Shown here piece after piece: positions 45,180-53,470 of a stretch of DNA of 64,000 nt; the first letter of the stretch is position 1; the number at the start of each line of letters is the position of its first letter. The position numbers and the translations under genes were made by a program. Source of the DNA: Ruminococcus sp. GTDB taxonomy: Bacteria; Bacillota; Clostridia; Lachnospirales; Lachnospiraceae. Location of the stretch: the NCBI GenBank assembly GCA_013911065.1, contig JACERV010000031.1, positions 1 through 64,000 on the forward strand, written 5' to 3'. The notes beneath the pieces were generated by a model. That model worked only from the letters and a program-made list of their open reading frames with translations, searched no databases and was not told the DNA's origin.

Positions 45180-46460
45180 TTATCTGTTCTCCGTTGTTTC
45201 TTCCTGATCTGTCTTCTCATCCTTCTCTGTCAGGACCACCTTTACAGTGGGCTTCTTCGTCAGGGTAATATTCGCCGCTGTTTCTATATTTACCGGTACT
45301 TCGTATGTGCCCGGCTTTGTATATGTTTTTAAATCTATAGAGGCTGCATTCCTGATATTCAGGCTGTCCAGGACTTCCTGAATGCCTTTGAACTGTAATT
45401 CTATATCCGTATTTTCATCAAAAGATACTCTGAAATTATCCTGCAGGTTATTTACACGGATAGCCTCTACCGAAAGCTCAATTGTCCGTGTCCCTTCCTG
45501 TTCAATAGATATTGTCACAACAATATTATTTGCAGTTTCATCCACCAGCTGGATTCCCTCAGGCAAGTAGGGCAGGATATCTATCGTCTTTTCCAGCTTT
45601 TCTGCTGCCCCGGTTATATCTATCTCTGATGCCGGAATTTCCAGCTCCTCAAAGCCCTCCAAAACCTCTGCCGTTCCAGATACTTGTATTTTATCAGGCT
45701 CACAGGTAAGTCCGCTGAAAATATAGCCTGATTCCGGGGTGCCTGAAACACTGAAATTCAAAGCCACACTTTTTGTGTTCAGTGCTTGGACATTTACCGT
45801 AACCCCTTCACTTCCCAGATTATCTTTTAGTTGAGATTTATCCACCACATTTCCATTACTGTCATAATATATCAGCTCTGCCTGCAGCACAGTTGTCTTG
45901 GACAAGCCGGATACATCTACCTTTGCAACCGCCTTATCTATACTATTGACCAGTGATTCCGCACCGCGAACTGTTATTTTTTCAGGATTTGTGACCATTT
46001 CACCCACAACAAAGCCATCTCTTGGAGTACCTGATGCACTGACCGTCAGCGGAAATACATTTTTTGTCTGATCTTCAGTCTTTACTCTCAAATTGACCGG
46101 CATTATCTCCGTGTTATAACGGCCCTCATATCCCGGAATCGTAGCTCTGATGGGAATCAGCGAGTCAATCTGCATCTCACTCATATCTGCTGTTGCAACA
46201 ATATTGTTGGCGGACAGCTTGGATAAAACAGAGCGCTTTGCCTTCACAACAACAGTTACAGTCTGTGTATCATCCAGTATTTTATATGTTTTCCCTTCAT
46301 TTGTTACGATTTCCGGATTTTTTACTGTAACAGGGATATTACGGAAAGTGGAAGCTTCCACCGGGTCGTCAACATTTACAACTATCAACCATAGGAAAGC
46401 AGAAAAAACAAGAGCCATAACCTTCAGCCCCATATTATTCGTAAACTTATACTTCTTCAT
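45180..46460 (-). CDS. cdaR: CdaR (YbbR-domain) regulator of diadenylate cyclase
   Basis: 426 residues: one N-terminal membrane segment (MALVFSAFLWLIVVNVDDPV) followed by four YbbR-type beta domains (recurring TVRGAESLVNSI and IQVSGTAEVLEGFEE patterns). Outside the membrane it modulates CdaA. Its start overlaps the cdaA stop by 14 bases, the usual coupled arrangement. The acidic C-terminus (EKDEKTDQEETTENR) is disordered-looking. Confidence 0.95.
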   Translation of the reverse strand: MKKYKFTNNMGLKVMALVFSAFLWLIVVNVDDPVEASTFRNIPVTVKNPEIVTNEGKTYKILDDTQTVTVVVKAKRSVLSKLSANNIVATADMSEMQIDSLIPIRATIPGYEGRYNTEIMPVNLRVKTEDQTKNVFPLTVSASGTPRDGFVVGEMVTNPEKITVRGAESLVNSIDKAVAKVDVSGLSKTTVLQAELIYYDSNGNVVDKSQLKDNLGSEGVTVNVQALNTKSVALNFSVSGTPESGYIFSGLTCEPDKIQVSGTAEVLEGFEELEIPASEIDITGAAEKLEKTIDILPYLPEGIQLVDETANNIVVTISIEQEGTRTIELSVEAIRVNNLQDNFRVSFDENTDIELQFKGIQEVLDSLNIRNAASIDLKTYTKPGTYEVPVNIETAANITLTKKPTVKVVLTEKDEKTDQEETTENR

Positions 46461-47319
46461 GCCTCTGCCGTCCTTTCCATATAGTAAATTTCTTATGTTC
46501 AGAAGTTCTATACTGGATTTGACTCAGCCTTGACGCAAGATATTCAGGCGTAATTCCTCTTACTAATTGTCCTCCCATTGCGACCGAAACCTGACCTGAC
46601 TCTTCTGATACAATGATAATCAGAGCATCACTTACTTCACTCATTCCAAGTGCGGCCCTATGTCTGGTTCCCAGTTCTTTGCTAATCTGCATGTTATCTG
46701 AAAGCGGCAGATAGCAGGTGGCAGATGTGATTCTGTCTCCCCGTACAATGACAGCACCATCGTGGAGCGGTGTATTATGTTCGAATATATTCAGCAAAAT
46801 CTGAGTTGAAACTTTACAGTCCAGTTCAATCCCTGTCATCTCATATTCTGTAAGCCGGATAGCCTGCTCCACAACAATCAGAGCGCCCGTAGATACACTG
46901 CCCATATCAAAACATGACTTAACAAGTGCTTCCAGTGTCTCATCAGAAAATCTTTGATTATCCTTGCTTCTGTCAAATGGATTGATATTACTCAACAGAT
47001 TTTTTTCTCCCAGCTTTTCCAAGGCACGCCGCAATTCTGGCTGAAACACGACCACGGCGGCAATTGCCAGCACGTTGATAGACGTTTTAGCAAGGTATAA
47101 TATTGTATGCATCTGAAAAATTGCAGCCAGTAATATAAACGCTGCAAGGACTATCATTCCCTTTAAGAGCATCCAGGCCTTTGTATTTTTCATCCAAAGC
47201 ATAATCTCATATACAATGACTGTTACAATGAGAATCTCTATCACATCAGTCAGGTGGACATTCGGAAAGTACATGTCACTTACATAGTTGTCAAAAAAAT
47301 TTCTAATCCACTGTTCCAT
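46447..47319 (-). CDS. cdaA: Diadenylate cyclase CdaA
   Basis: Makes c-di-AMP from two ATP. 290 residues: three N-terminal membrane segments (VIEILIVTVIVYEIMLWM onward), then the DAC domain with the DGA motif (PLHDGAVIVRGDRI) and the RHR motif (LGTRHRAALGMSE). Start at 47319 is fixed by GGAGGTGGCAGA; ten further codons upstream lack family support. c-di-AMP controls potassium and osmolyte transport and wall stress in Firmicutes. Confidence 0.97.
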   Translation of the reverse strand: MEQWIRNFFDNYVSDMYFPNVHLTDVIEILIVTVIVYEIMLWMKNTKAWMLLKGMIVLAAFILLAAIFQMHTILYLAKTSINVLAIAAVVVFQPELRRALEKLGEKNLLSNINPFDRSKDNQRFSDETLEALVKSCFDMGSVSTGALIVVEQAIRLTEYEMTGIELDCKVSTQILLNIFEHNTPLHDGAVIVRGDRITSATCYLPLSDNMQISKELGTRHRAALGMSEVSDALIIIVSEESGQVSVAMGGQLVRGITPEYLASRLSQIQYRTSEHKKFTIWKGRQRHEEV

Positions 47320-47383
47320 TCTGCCACCTCCTGTCTTAATTATTTGCACTTATGGCGAAGTAGATACCCAAAATCCTCTCTTT

Positions 47384-48553
47384 TTAGAAACGGCGGGAAT
47401 CCTCTGTAAGATTATCCTCCAAATTATCTAATCCCAGTTCCTTTGTAAGGCTTCTGGTCAGCAAAATATCGTCTGCTGCCATGCCAGCATCTACTCTGCC
47501 TGCTTTATTTCTTGCTTTAGGAACAACAGGCCCTGCTTTCGGCCTGCGGGATTTTACAGTCCCTTTTTTGTTTGCAGTATTGGCAGCCATTGTCCCCTTG
47601 CCGCCTTCACCTCCCTCAAATTGTTCCTGTCTTGCATTAATATGTTTTACACTTACCTCAGGCGCAGACACGACAATCTTTGGAACCGCTTTTACATAAT
47701 AATAGTATTCATCATCTTCAAATTGCATACGCTCCGTACTGGAATAATCTACAGAAAAGAAGAGGAATTCCAAAACTAAGCCCACTACGAAAGCAAGCAC
47801 TCCACTCAATACCATAGAACCATATGAGAGATGAACATCCAAAGCCACATTTCCCACAGCTCCAATGACAATGGCAATGATAGCTCCTGCTGCCGAGCCA
47901 ATCTTCCAGGCATGGTCCACAGACCTTGTGCGTACTGCATATACAATCAAAAGGCTGACAACAACTGCCAGAACCATGACCCACATTTCCTTATTAGTCA
48001 GAGACTGCTTTGCAAAAGCCATCAAACTATCCACTAATCCTTTTGCATCTCCTCCCTTGAGAGCAGAAGAAGACATTTTCACATAATGCAGTATATAATA
48101 AACAATTGTTCCAAATGCAGCCGGAAATACACAGATTGGTCCTCCTAAAAGACCAAAGGCTACCGGAATTATAAATGGCACCTTTAAAGAAAATGCAATG
48201 GGAGTCAAAAGAACAATCCATGCCCTTTTCGGTGTGAATCTGAAATAGAAAATGTACATAATAAGAAAAATAACCAAAGATACCAGCATTATGGGCATAG
48301 ACAATGCATAGAAATGCAGCATTATCAGTACTGTGGCCGCAATCACCATCACAACCAAAGGCAGAAATGCACAAACTGCTGAAAGCCCAATTGTACACAG
48401 TATCGATGAAGCAGCTTTCATAAAGCCAATATTGGAGTTGATAAGGCCAAATACACACAGTCCTAAAATAAACTGTAATACTTTTATAATATAGGTGGAA
48501 AACCTGGCGTAGATTTTCTGCAGTTGTTCTTTCCAGACAAGTAATGTGCTCAT
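47384..48553 (-). CDS. Unknown polytopic membrane protein in the cda operon
   Basis: 389 residues with about eight to nine membrane segments in the first 270 (VLQFILGLCVFGLI, LPLVVMVIAATVLIML, and others), followed by a cytoplasmic tail of about 110 residues that is basic and low-complexity (KKGTVKSRRPKAGPVVPKAR). I do not recognise the family. It lies between a second small membrane protein (4 bases away) and cdaA (64 bases), so it is probably co-transcribed with c-di-AMP synthesis. Function unknown. Confidence 0.8.
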   Translation of the reverse strand: MSTLLVWKEQLQKIYARFSTYIIKVLQFILGLCVFGLINSNIGFMKAASSILCTIGLSAVCAFLPLVVMVIAATVLIMLHFYALSMPIMLVSLVIFLIMYIFYFRFTPKRAWIVLLTPIAFSLKVPFIIPVAFGLLGGPICVFPAAFGTIVYYILHYVKMSSSALKGGDAKGLVDSLMAFAKQSLTNKEMWVMVLAVVVSLLIVYAVRTRSVDHAWKIGSAAGAIIAIVIGAVGNVALDVHLSYGSMVLSGVLAFVVGLVLEFLFFSVDYSSTERMQFEDDEYYYYVKAVPKIVVSAPEVSVKHINARQEQFEGGEGGKGTMAANTANKKGTVKSRRPKAGPVVPKARNKAGRVDAGMAADDILLTRSLTKELGLDNLEDNLTEDSRRF

Positions 48554-48557
48554 ATTC

Positions 48558-48953
48558 TTATTTTTTCTCCTTCATATACATCTTTCCTAAATGGGATAAC
48601 TCCCTATAATACTTCTTTACGCGCTGCTTCGCCTGATTATGCTTTGATCTGTAAAAACCAGAGGCACAGACACAGTATACTATCAGTAATATAAGATATG
48701 CACCAACTGCAATTGATACGGCTATAATAAACTTTGTTATTGTGAGATCCTTCAATAACGCATCTATATTGCTGATTACAATAAGGCCTGCTGCCAGCAC
48801 ATATCCGATGGTAATCCAAATAGCTGTAATCAATGTGTTAAGACTCGTATAATCCTTTTTATAATAGCTGCTGATTTTTAAATCTTCCGGTGCCAGAGAC
48901 TTCTCATACCCTGCCATCTTCGTCATCAGCCTGATTCGATTTTTATCTAACAT
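48558..48953 (-). CDS. Small two-TM membrane protein, unknown
   Basis: About 131 residues with two central membrane segments (AIWITIGYVLAAGLIVI and FIIAVSIAVGAYLILLIVYC) flanked by basic regions (RSKHNQAKQRVKKYYREL). No family recognised. The ATG at 48953 (GGGGTGACGAA upstream) is supported by the promoter at 49003-49032, which rules out the longer frame starting at 48998. First gene of the presumed cda operon. Confidence 0.75.
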   Translation of the reverse strand: MLDKNRIRLMTKMAGYEKSLAPEDLKISSYYKKDYTSLNTLITAIWITIGYVLAAGLIVISNIDALLKDLTITKFIIAVSIAVGAYLILLIVYCVCASGFYRSKHNQAKQRVKKYYRELSHLGKMYMKEKK

Positions 48954-49002
48954 TTCGTCACCCCAACATATTTTAAGGAAGTTCTGTTTAAACATCATTT
49001 TT

Positions 49003-49032
49003 AGTATATCATATATTCAGAGCCCTTGTCCA
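49003..49032 (-). promoter_or_regulatory. Promoter of the membrane protein-cdaA-cdaR-HPr operon
   Basis: Minus strand TGGACA, 18-base spacer, TATACT with TGA before the -10. It lies over the 3' end of comFC. Confidence 0.65.
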
Positions 49033-49592
49033 ATGCTTATAGTTAAAAAATACACTTTTTCAGCGCCTGCAAGCTTCAGCATATAAGCAGCTTTATGTAT
49101 GGTACTCCCTGTTGTATAGATGTCATCTACAAGCAGTACAGCCTTTTTCACCCCCTGCTGTTTTGATACTGCAAAAGCACCCTTTAGGTTACGAGTTCTC
49201 TGCATATTATCCAGATTCTTCTGGGGCTTTGTGTTTCGGACACGGTACAAGACTTTTCTATTCACAGGAATATCCAGAATCCTGCTCAATTCCTCCGCCA
49301 GTATATCTGCCTGGTTATATCCGCGGGCCCTTTTCCTGGCCGGGTGAAGAGGAACTGGAATAATTTCTTCAATTCCCCATCTGCGAACGTGACTGCCGCA
49401 TGACTTTGCCATCTCCGCCGCAAATATCCTGCCGTAATATCTCTTATTTTTATATTTGAACCTGTATACTGCCTGGGAGACAGGTTCACAATGTCTCCAC
49501 ACGCTGCGTCCCTGCTCATAGGATGCGGGATGTCTCAGGCAGTCCCTGCAATATTCCTGTTCTTCTTTTTTCACGGGTTTCCCACAGCGCAT
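49017..49592 (-). CDS. comFC: ComF family phosphoribosyltransferase-like protein
   Basis: 191 residues from the first ATG, with the PRTase motif AVLLVDDIYTTGSTIHKAAY at the C-terminus and ARGYNQADILAEEL, both typical of ComFC. ComFC assists DNA uptake in competent bacteria, but is also kept in many non-competent Firmicutes. The ATG at 49592 cuts into the family's zinc-finger region: CMRCGKPV is present, but the first Cys pairs (CPFC, CAAC) lie upstream in the same open frame without ATG, GTG or TTG. True translation probably begins further upstream (see 49593-49703). It follows recD2. Confidence 0.88.
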   Translation of the reverse strand: MRCGKPVKKEEQEYCRDCLRHPASYEQGRSVWRHCEPVSQAVYRFKYKNKRYYGRIFAAEMAKSCGSHVRRWGIEEIIPVPLHPARKRARGYNQADILAEELSRILDIPVNRKVLYRVRNTKPQKNLDNMQRTRNLKGAFAVSKQQGVKKAVLLVDDIYTTGSTIHKAAYMLKLAGAEKVYFLTISIGQGL

Positions 49593-49703
49593 GCAGCGGG
49601 GTTCTCCAATATATACCGTCTTTTTCTTACAGGCCGCACAAACTCCTTCTGAGCATATCTTCCTGCAGAAAGGGCAGACAGGCGGATACAGAAGATTTAA
49701 AAT
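49593..49703 (-). other. In-frame upstream extension of comFC encoding the zinc-finger start
   Basis: The frame of comFC continues upstream as ILNLLYPPVCPFCRKICSEG, then VCAACKKKTVYIGEPRC, which is the family's N-terminal zinc ribbon. No canonical start codon exists in this stretch. CTG at 49691 (AGGA about 12 bases upstream) or ATT at 49703 are candidates. It overlaps the last codons of recD2 (stop at 49697). Confidence 0.65.
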
Positions 49704-51907
49704 TCCTGGATATGCTCTGCCAGGCTTGTATAGCGGTTTTGTTCGTCTTTGTTTTGTATCATTTCCTGAAATGTTATATCACTCCCTACAATTGTCAGGC
49801 ATTTTTTTGCACGTGTTACTGCTGTATAAAGCAAATTTCTGTTGTACAGCATCCTGGGGCCCTGCAGCAGAGGAATGATGACAGCAGGGTATTCACTCCC
49901 CTGAGATTTATGTACAGTTATGGCATAGGCCAGCTCCAGCTCTTCCAGCATTTCAAATGAATATTTTACTTTTCTTTTTTCATCATATTCAACCTCTACT
50001 GTATCATCATAGGCATTAATTGCTGTTATGATTCCCATATCACCATTGAAAATCCCCATGCCCTTATCCACAGTCAGGCCAAATTTTGTACAGATTTCCC
50101 ACTCCAACTGATAATTATTCTTAATCTGCATGACCTTATCGCCTACACGGAACAGGCGCTGTCCATTCTCTTTCTCCGCTTTTCCCGGTGAAGGAGGATT
50201 CAGATATTTCTGTAAAATGGTGTTTAGACGTTCCACACCCAGCAGCCCTTTTCTGGTCGGTGTCATAACCTGGATTTCTAAAGGGGAAGCATCTACATAT
50301 TTAGGAAGTTTCTGTTGTATCAATGTAATGACCACACTGATAATAACATCCGGCTCCTGCCGTTTCAAAAAAAAGAAGTCCCGGCTCTTATTATCTAATA
50401 CAACCGGCTGACCCGCATTAATCTTATGGGCATTCACTACAATATCGCTCTCTCCTGCCTGGCGGAAGATTTTTGTCAATGTCACAACCGGAAAACTGGC
50501 TGATGCAATAATATCTCTCAGGACACTTCCAGGACCTACGGACGGAAGCTGGTTCACATCGCCCACCAGAATCAGCCGCGTTCCTTCCACCACTGCAGAC
50601 AAAAGCCCGTGCATCAGTGTCAGGTCTACCATAGACATCTCATCAATAATCAGCACATCTGTTTCCAGTGGATTCTGACGGTTCCTCATGAATCCATTTA
50701 CATTCCCCTCTTCTTCAGGGTTCCCGCTGACCTCCAGAAGACGGTGAATGGTCTGCGCCTCATATCCGGTGGTCTCCGTCATCCGTTTTGCAGCTCTTCC
50801 TGTGGGAGCTGCCAGAAGAATGTTCATGCCTTCACTTTCAAAAAACTGTATCATCGTATTAATTGTTGTGGTCTTTCCTGTTCCGGGTCCTCCGGTTAAG
50901 ACCAATAGTCCATGCTTGATAGATTCGATGACCGCCCTATGCTGCATCGGATCCAGAGAAATCGCTTCTTTCTCCTCCACCTGCTGCAGCCGTTTCTCCA
51001 TAATATCCTCCGGCATATTGCAATCAATATTCAGATCATGGAGCATTCTGGCAGTATGCAGTTCAAGATAATAGTAGCGGGCAGGATAGATTCTGGTTTC
51101 TCCCTGCACTTCTTTTAGTACCGTCTTTTTCTCAATGCATAGGTCCATAATATATTTTTCCATGTCCTGAATTTCCACTCCAAGAAGCTGCCTTGTGCGT
51201 GCCATCAGAGCTTGTTCCGGAAGATAAATATGCCCTTCTCCTGTCGCCTGCTGCAGTGCATAAAAAATACCGCTTCGGATTCTAAAATCAGAATCTACAT
51301 GAATTCCTACTCTGGAAGCAATTTCATCAGCCGTTTTAAACCCTACACCTTCTATGTTGTCAGCCAGCTGGTAAGGGTTTTCTTCCAAAACCTGATATAA
51401 CTTTGTTCCATAATATTTATAAATTTTAACAGCCAGGGTGGTAGAAATCCCATACTTCTGCAAATAGATCATCGCTTTACGCATATCCTTTTTCTCTTCC
51501 ACCTGTCCTGCAATTTCCCTCGCTTTTCTCTCGCTGATTCCTTTTACTTCTGCCAGCCGCTCCGGTTCCTCTTCTATAATGCGGAAGGTATCTTTCTTAA
51601 ACTTCTTGACGATTCTTCCAGCTAAAGCCGCGCCCAAACCTTTTACCGCGCCTGAGCCCAGATACCGCTCAATGGAAACCAGATCTTCTGGTTCTTTCAC
51701 TTCATGGGAACTGACCCTGAGCTGGCTTCCGTATACATTGTGATTCACAAAATCACCATGCAGCTCCAGCATCTCTCCCTCATTTATAAAGTTGAAATTC
51801 CCGACACAGGTCATTTCTCCCTCTTCATTTTCCAGATTGAATACAGTATATCCATTATCATCATTCCGGAACACAATATGTTCCACATATCCGGTAACTA
51901 CTTCCAC
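49697..51907 (-). CDS. recD2: RecD2-type ATP-dependent DNA helicase
   Basis: 736 residues of SF1B helicase (5'-3'), the RecD-like enzyme of bacteria without RecBC partners. There is an N-terminal OB-like region, helix-hairpin-helix motifs (LVSIERYLGSGAVKGLGAAL and ERKAREIAG), Walker A GGPGTGKTTTIN, Walker B DVLIIDEMSMVD, and the C-terminal helicase motif YAITVHKSQGSEYPAVI. The start is GTG at 51907 with GGAGGAGATACTT upstream. Involved in DNA repair and fork stability. comFC follows and overlaps its end if the longer comFC is right. Confidence 0.95.
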   Translation of the reverse strand: MEVVTGYVEHIVFRNDDNGYTVFNLENEEGEMTCVGNFNFINEGEMLELHGDFVNHNVYGSQLRVSSHEVKEPEDLVSIERYLGSGAVKGLGAALAGRIVKKFKKDTFRIIEEEPERLAEVKGISERKAREIAGQVEEKKDMRKAMIYLQKYGISTTLAVKIYKYYGTKLYQVLEENPYQLADNIEGVGFKTADEIASRVGIHVDSDFRIRSGIFYALQQATGEGHIYLPEQALMARTRQLLGVEIQDMEKYIMDLCIEKKTVLKEVQGETRIYPARYYYLELHTARMLHDLNIDCNMPEDIMEKRLQQVEEKEAISLDPMQHRAVIESIKHGLLVLTGGPGTGKTTTINTMIQFFESEGMNILLAAPTGRAAKRMTETTGYEAQTIHRLLEVSGNPEEEGNVNGFMRNRQNPLETDVLIIDEMSMVDLTLMHGLLSAVVEGTRLILVGDVNQLPSVGPGSVLRDIIASASFPVVTLTKIFRQAGESDIVVNAHKINAGQPVVLDNKSRDFFFLKRQEPDVIISVVITLIQQKLPKYVDASPLEIQVMTPTRKGLLGVERLNTILQKYLNPPSPGKAEKENGQRLFRVGDKVMQIKNNYQLEWEICTKFGLTVDKGMGIFNGDMGIITAINAYDDTVEVEYDEKRKVKYSFEMLEELELAYAITVHKSQGSEYPAVIIPLLQGPRMLYNRNLLYTAVTRAKKCLTIVGSDITFQEMIQNKDEQNRYTSLAEHIQEF

Positions 51908-51942
51908 AAGTATCTCCTCCGTGCTTATGTACTTTATAGTAA

Positions 51943-51962
51943 CTGTTCATGGTTCTGAACAG
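51943..51962. other. Short inverted repeat upstream of recD2
   Basis: CTGTTCA and TGAACAG are perfect 7-bp arms around TGGTTC, about 36 bases upstream of the recD2 start. It could be an operator or a leader hairpin. It is not in the GAAC-N4-GTTC arrangement of a LexA box. Confidence 0.4.
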
Positions 51963-51984
51963 ATATACTCTATACATAAGTTAA

Positions 51985-52033
51985 GACAGACTTCTTCCGG
52001 CATTATCTTCCACACCTTTTGAAGTAGTCTGTC
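51985..52033 (-). terminator. Possible terminator of mreB
   Basis: GACAGACTTCTTC and GAAGTAGTCTGTC pair with one mismatch across a 23-base loop, 18 bases past the mreB stop. On the minus strand only TTAACTT follows, so termination would be inefficient. Confidence 0.45.
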
Positions 52034-52051
52034 CCATCCCGACATTCTTCC

Positions 52052-53041
52052 TTAGAAATCGCTTCTGCCGCTCATAAACTCCACAAACTGACCGGTCCCG
52101 ATTGCCACAACCTTCATGGGATCTTCGGCAGTCATTGTATGAATCCCTGTTTTCTCTTCTATCAGTTCCTCCAGGCCGCGAAGCATAGAGCCGCCCCCGG
52201 TCAGAACAATCCCCCGGTCCAGGATGTCCGCAGATAACTCCGGAGGGGTCTGTTCCAGTACCGCAATCACTGTCTCCACAATCTGCCCTGCGGCCTCGCG
52301 AAGCGCCTCCTCCGTCTCGGAAGAGGTTACCGTAACCGTCTTGGGAAGTCCTGTGACAAGATTCCGGCCCCTGACTTCAATTTTTTCCTCCTCTACAAGA
52401 GGATATGTTGTCCCTATTTTAATCTTAATATCTTCCGCAGTACGCTCTCCTATCAAAAGATTATGTTTTTTACGCATGTAGCGGACAATTGCCTCGTCAA
52501 AATCGTCACCGGCAATTTTGATGGAGGTATTTACTACAGTCCCTCCCAGAGAAATTACTGCAATATCTGCCGTACCTCCTCCGATGTCTACAATCATATT
52601 TCCGCAAGGTTTGGAAATATCAATTCCAGCTCCGATGGCAGCCGCTACCGGCTCTTCTATGAGATGTACCTCTCTTGCCCCTGCAGCAAAAGTAGCCTCT
52701 TCCACTGCCTTTCTTTCTACCTCAGTAACACCGCTTGGCACGCAGATACTGATGCGCGGTTTTTTAAATGTCCTCCTGCCCAAAGATTTCTGCACAAAGT
52801 ATTTAATCATCTTTTCCGTCACAGTATAGTCAGATATAACCCCCTGGCGGAGCGGACGTACAGCTACAATATTCCCTGGTGTTCTCCCCAACATCAGGCG
52901 GGCCTCCTCTCCGATTGCCTTGATCACATTTGTGTCCCTGTCAAATGCCACCACTGATGGTTCTTTCAGTACAACACCCTTCCCCTTTACATACACAAGC
53001 ACACTGGCTGTCCCTAAATCTATTCCGATATCTACAGACAT
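52052..53041 (-). CDS. mreB: MreB/Mbl-type rod shape-determining actin homologue
   Basis: 329 residues with actin-fold motifs: IGIDLGTASVLVYVKGKG (phosphate 1), VDIGGGTADIAVISLGG (phosphate 2) and GIVLTGGGSMLRGLEELI (adenosine). It forms membrane-bound filaments that guide wall elongation. It could equally be labelled Mbl, since paralogues are not separable by eye. It is not followed by mreC/mreD here, which fits an Mbl-like solitary copy. The ATG at 53041 follows GGGAGAGTTAAA. Confidence 0.95.
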   Translation of the reverse strand: MSVDIGIDLGTASVLVYVKGKGVVLKEPSVVAFDRDTNVIKAIGEEARLMLGRTPGNIVAVRPLRQGVISDYTVTEKMIKYFVQKSLGRRTFKKPRISICVPSGVTEVERKAVEEATFAAGAREVHLIEEPVAAAIGAGIDISKPCGNMIVDIGGGTADIAVISLGGTVVNTSIKIAGDDFDEAIVRYMRKKHNLLIGERTAEDIKIKIGTTYPLVEEEKIEVRGRNLVTGLPKTVTVTSSETEEALREAAGQIVETVIAVLEQTPPELSADILDRGIVLTGGGSMLRGLEELIEEKTGIHTMTAEDPMKVVAIGTGQFVEFMSGRSDF

Positions 53042-53181
53042 TTTAACTCTCCCTTCCATTACAAACCCTTATTACTCTTTTCGCTGCTCATTCGTATTTC
53101 ACTGCCAACCGCAGAAATTTTCCAGATGTATAGTATTGTTTATTCATTTTGCTAACACAGCTTTTCCAAAGTTGCACCAAT

Positions 53182-53210
53182 AGTATAATAAAATTTCCCC
53201 AAAATGGAAA
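53182..53210 (-). promoter_or_regulatory. Probable mreB promoter
   Basis: Minus strand TTTCCA, 17-base spacer, TATACT. The leader would be about 135 bases. A second weaker pair (TTAGCA-17-TATACA) lies closer to the gene. Confidence 0.5.
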
Positions 53211-53407
53211 CCCTTTTTTCATATTTTTAGTTTTTCTTAATGATTAGGAAAATGGTTTTTACAAAATTCGATTTTTTTAACATAGATGATATTAGTATGG
53301 CACCAACGGCAGTATTTTTATACCCACCCAGACAGCGATGCCTGATGATATGCAAAAACACAGAACAGACATTCGATTTTTTGCTGTACTTTTTTAATAT
53401 ATTCTGC
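53211..53407. other. AT-rich divergent spacer, nothing further recognised
   Basis: The middle of the 429-base gap between mreB and uvrB has no open frame of coding character, no long inverted repeat and no recognised riboswitch. GAACAGACATTC at 53363-53374 is one base off a GAAC-N4-GTTC LexA box, but this is not enough to call. Confidence 0.5.
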
Positions 53408-53413
53408 TATAAT
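53408..53413 (+). promoter_or_regulatory. uvrB -10 element
   Basis: TATAAT preceded by TGC (extended -10), about 58 bases before the uvrB ATG. The -35 is weak (TGTACT). Confidence 0.55.
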
Positions 53414-53470
53414 CAAATCTAGTACAAAAGTTTTTACGCTTACAAATGAGTTCATAAAGGAGGAGCTTTC

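Noticed and set aside
49690-49710. Programmed -1 frameshift joining recD2 to comFC
   Set aside because: The comFC frame is -1 relative to recD2 at GAATTTTAAATC, but no proper slippery heptamer lies in the zero frame, and a RecD2-ComFC fusion is not biologically expected.
53363-53374. Possible LexA box (GAACAGACATTC) upstream of uvrB
   Set aside because: One mismatch in the second half-site and a position above the -35 region; such matches occur by chance in AT-rich spacers.
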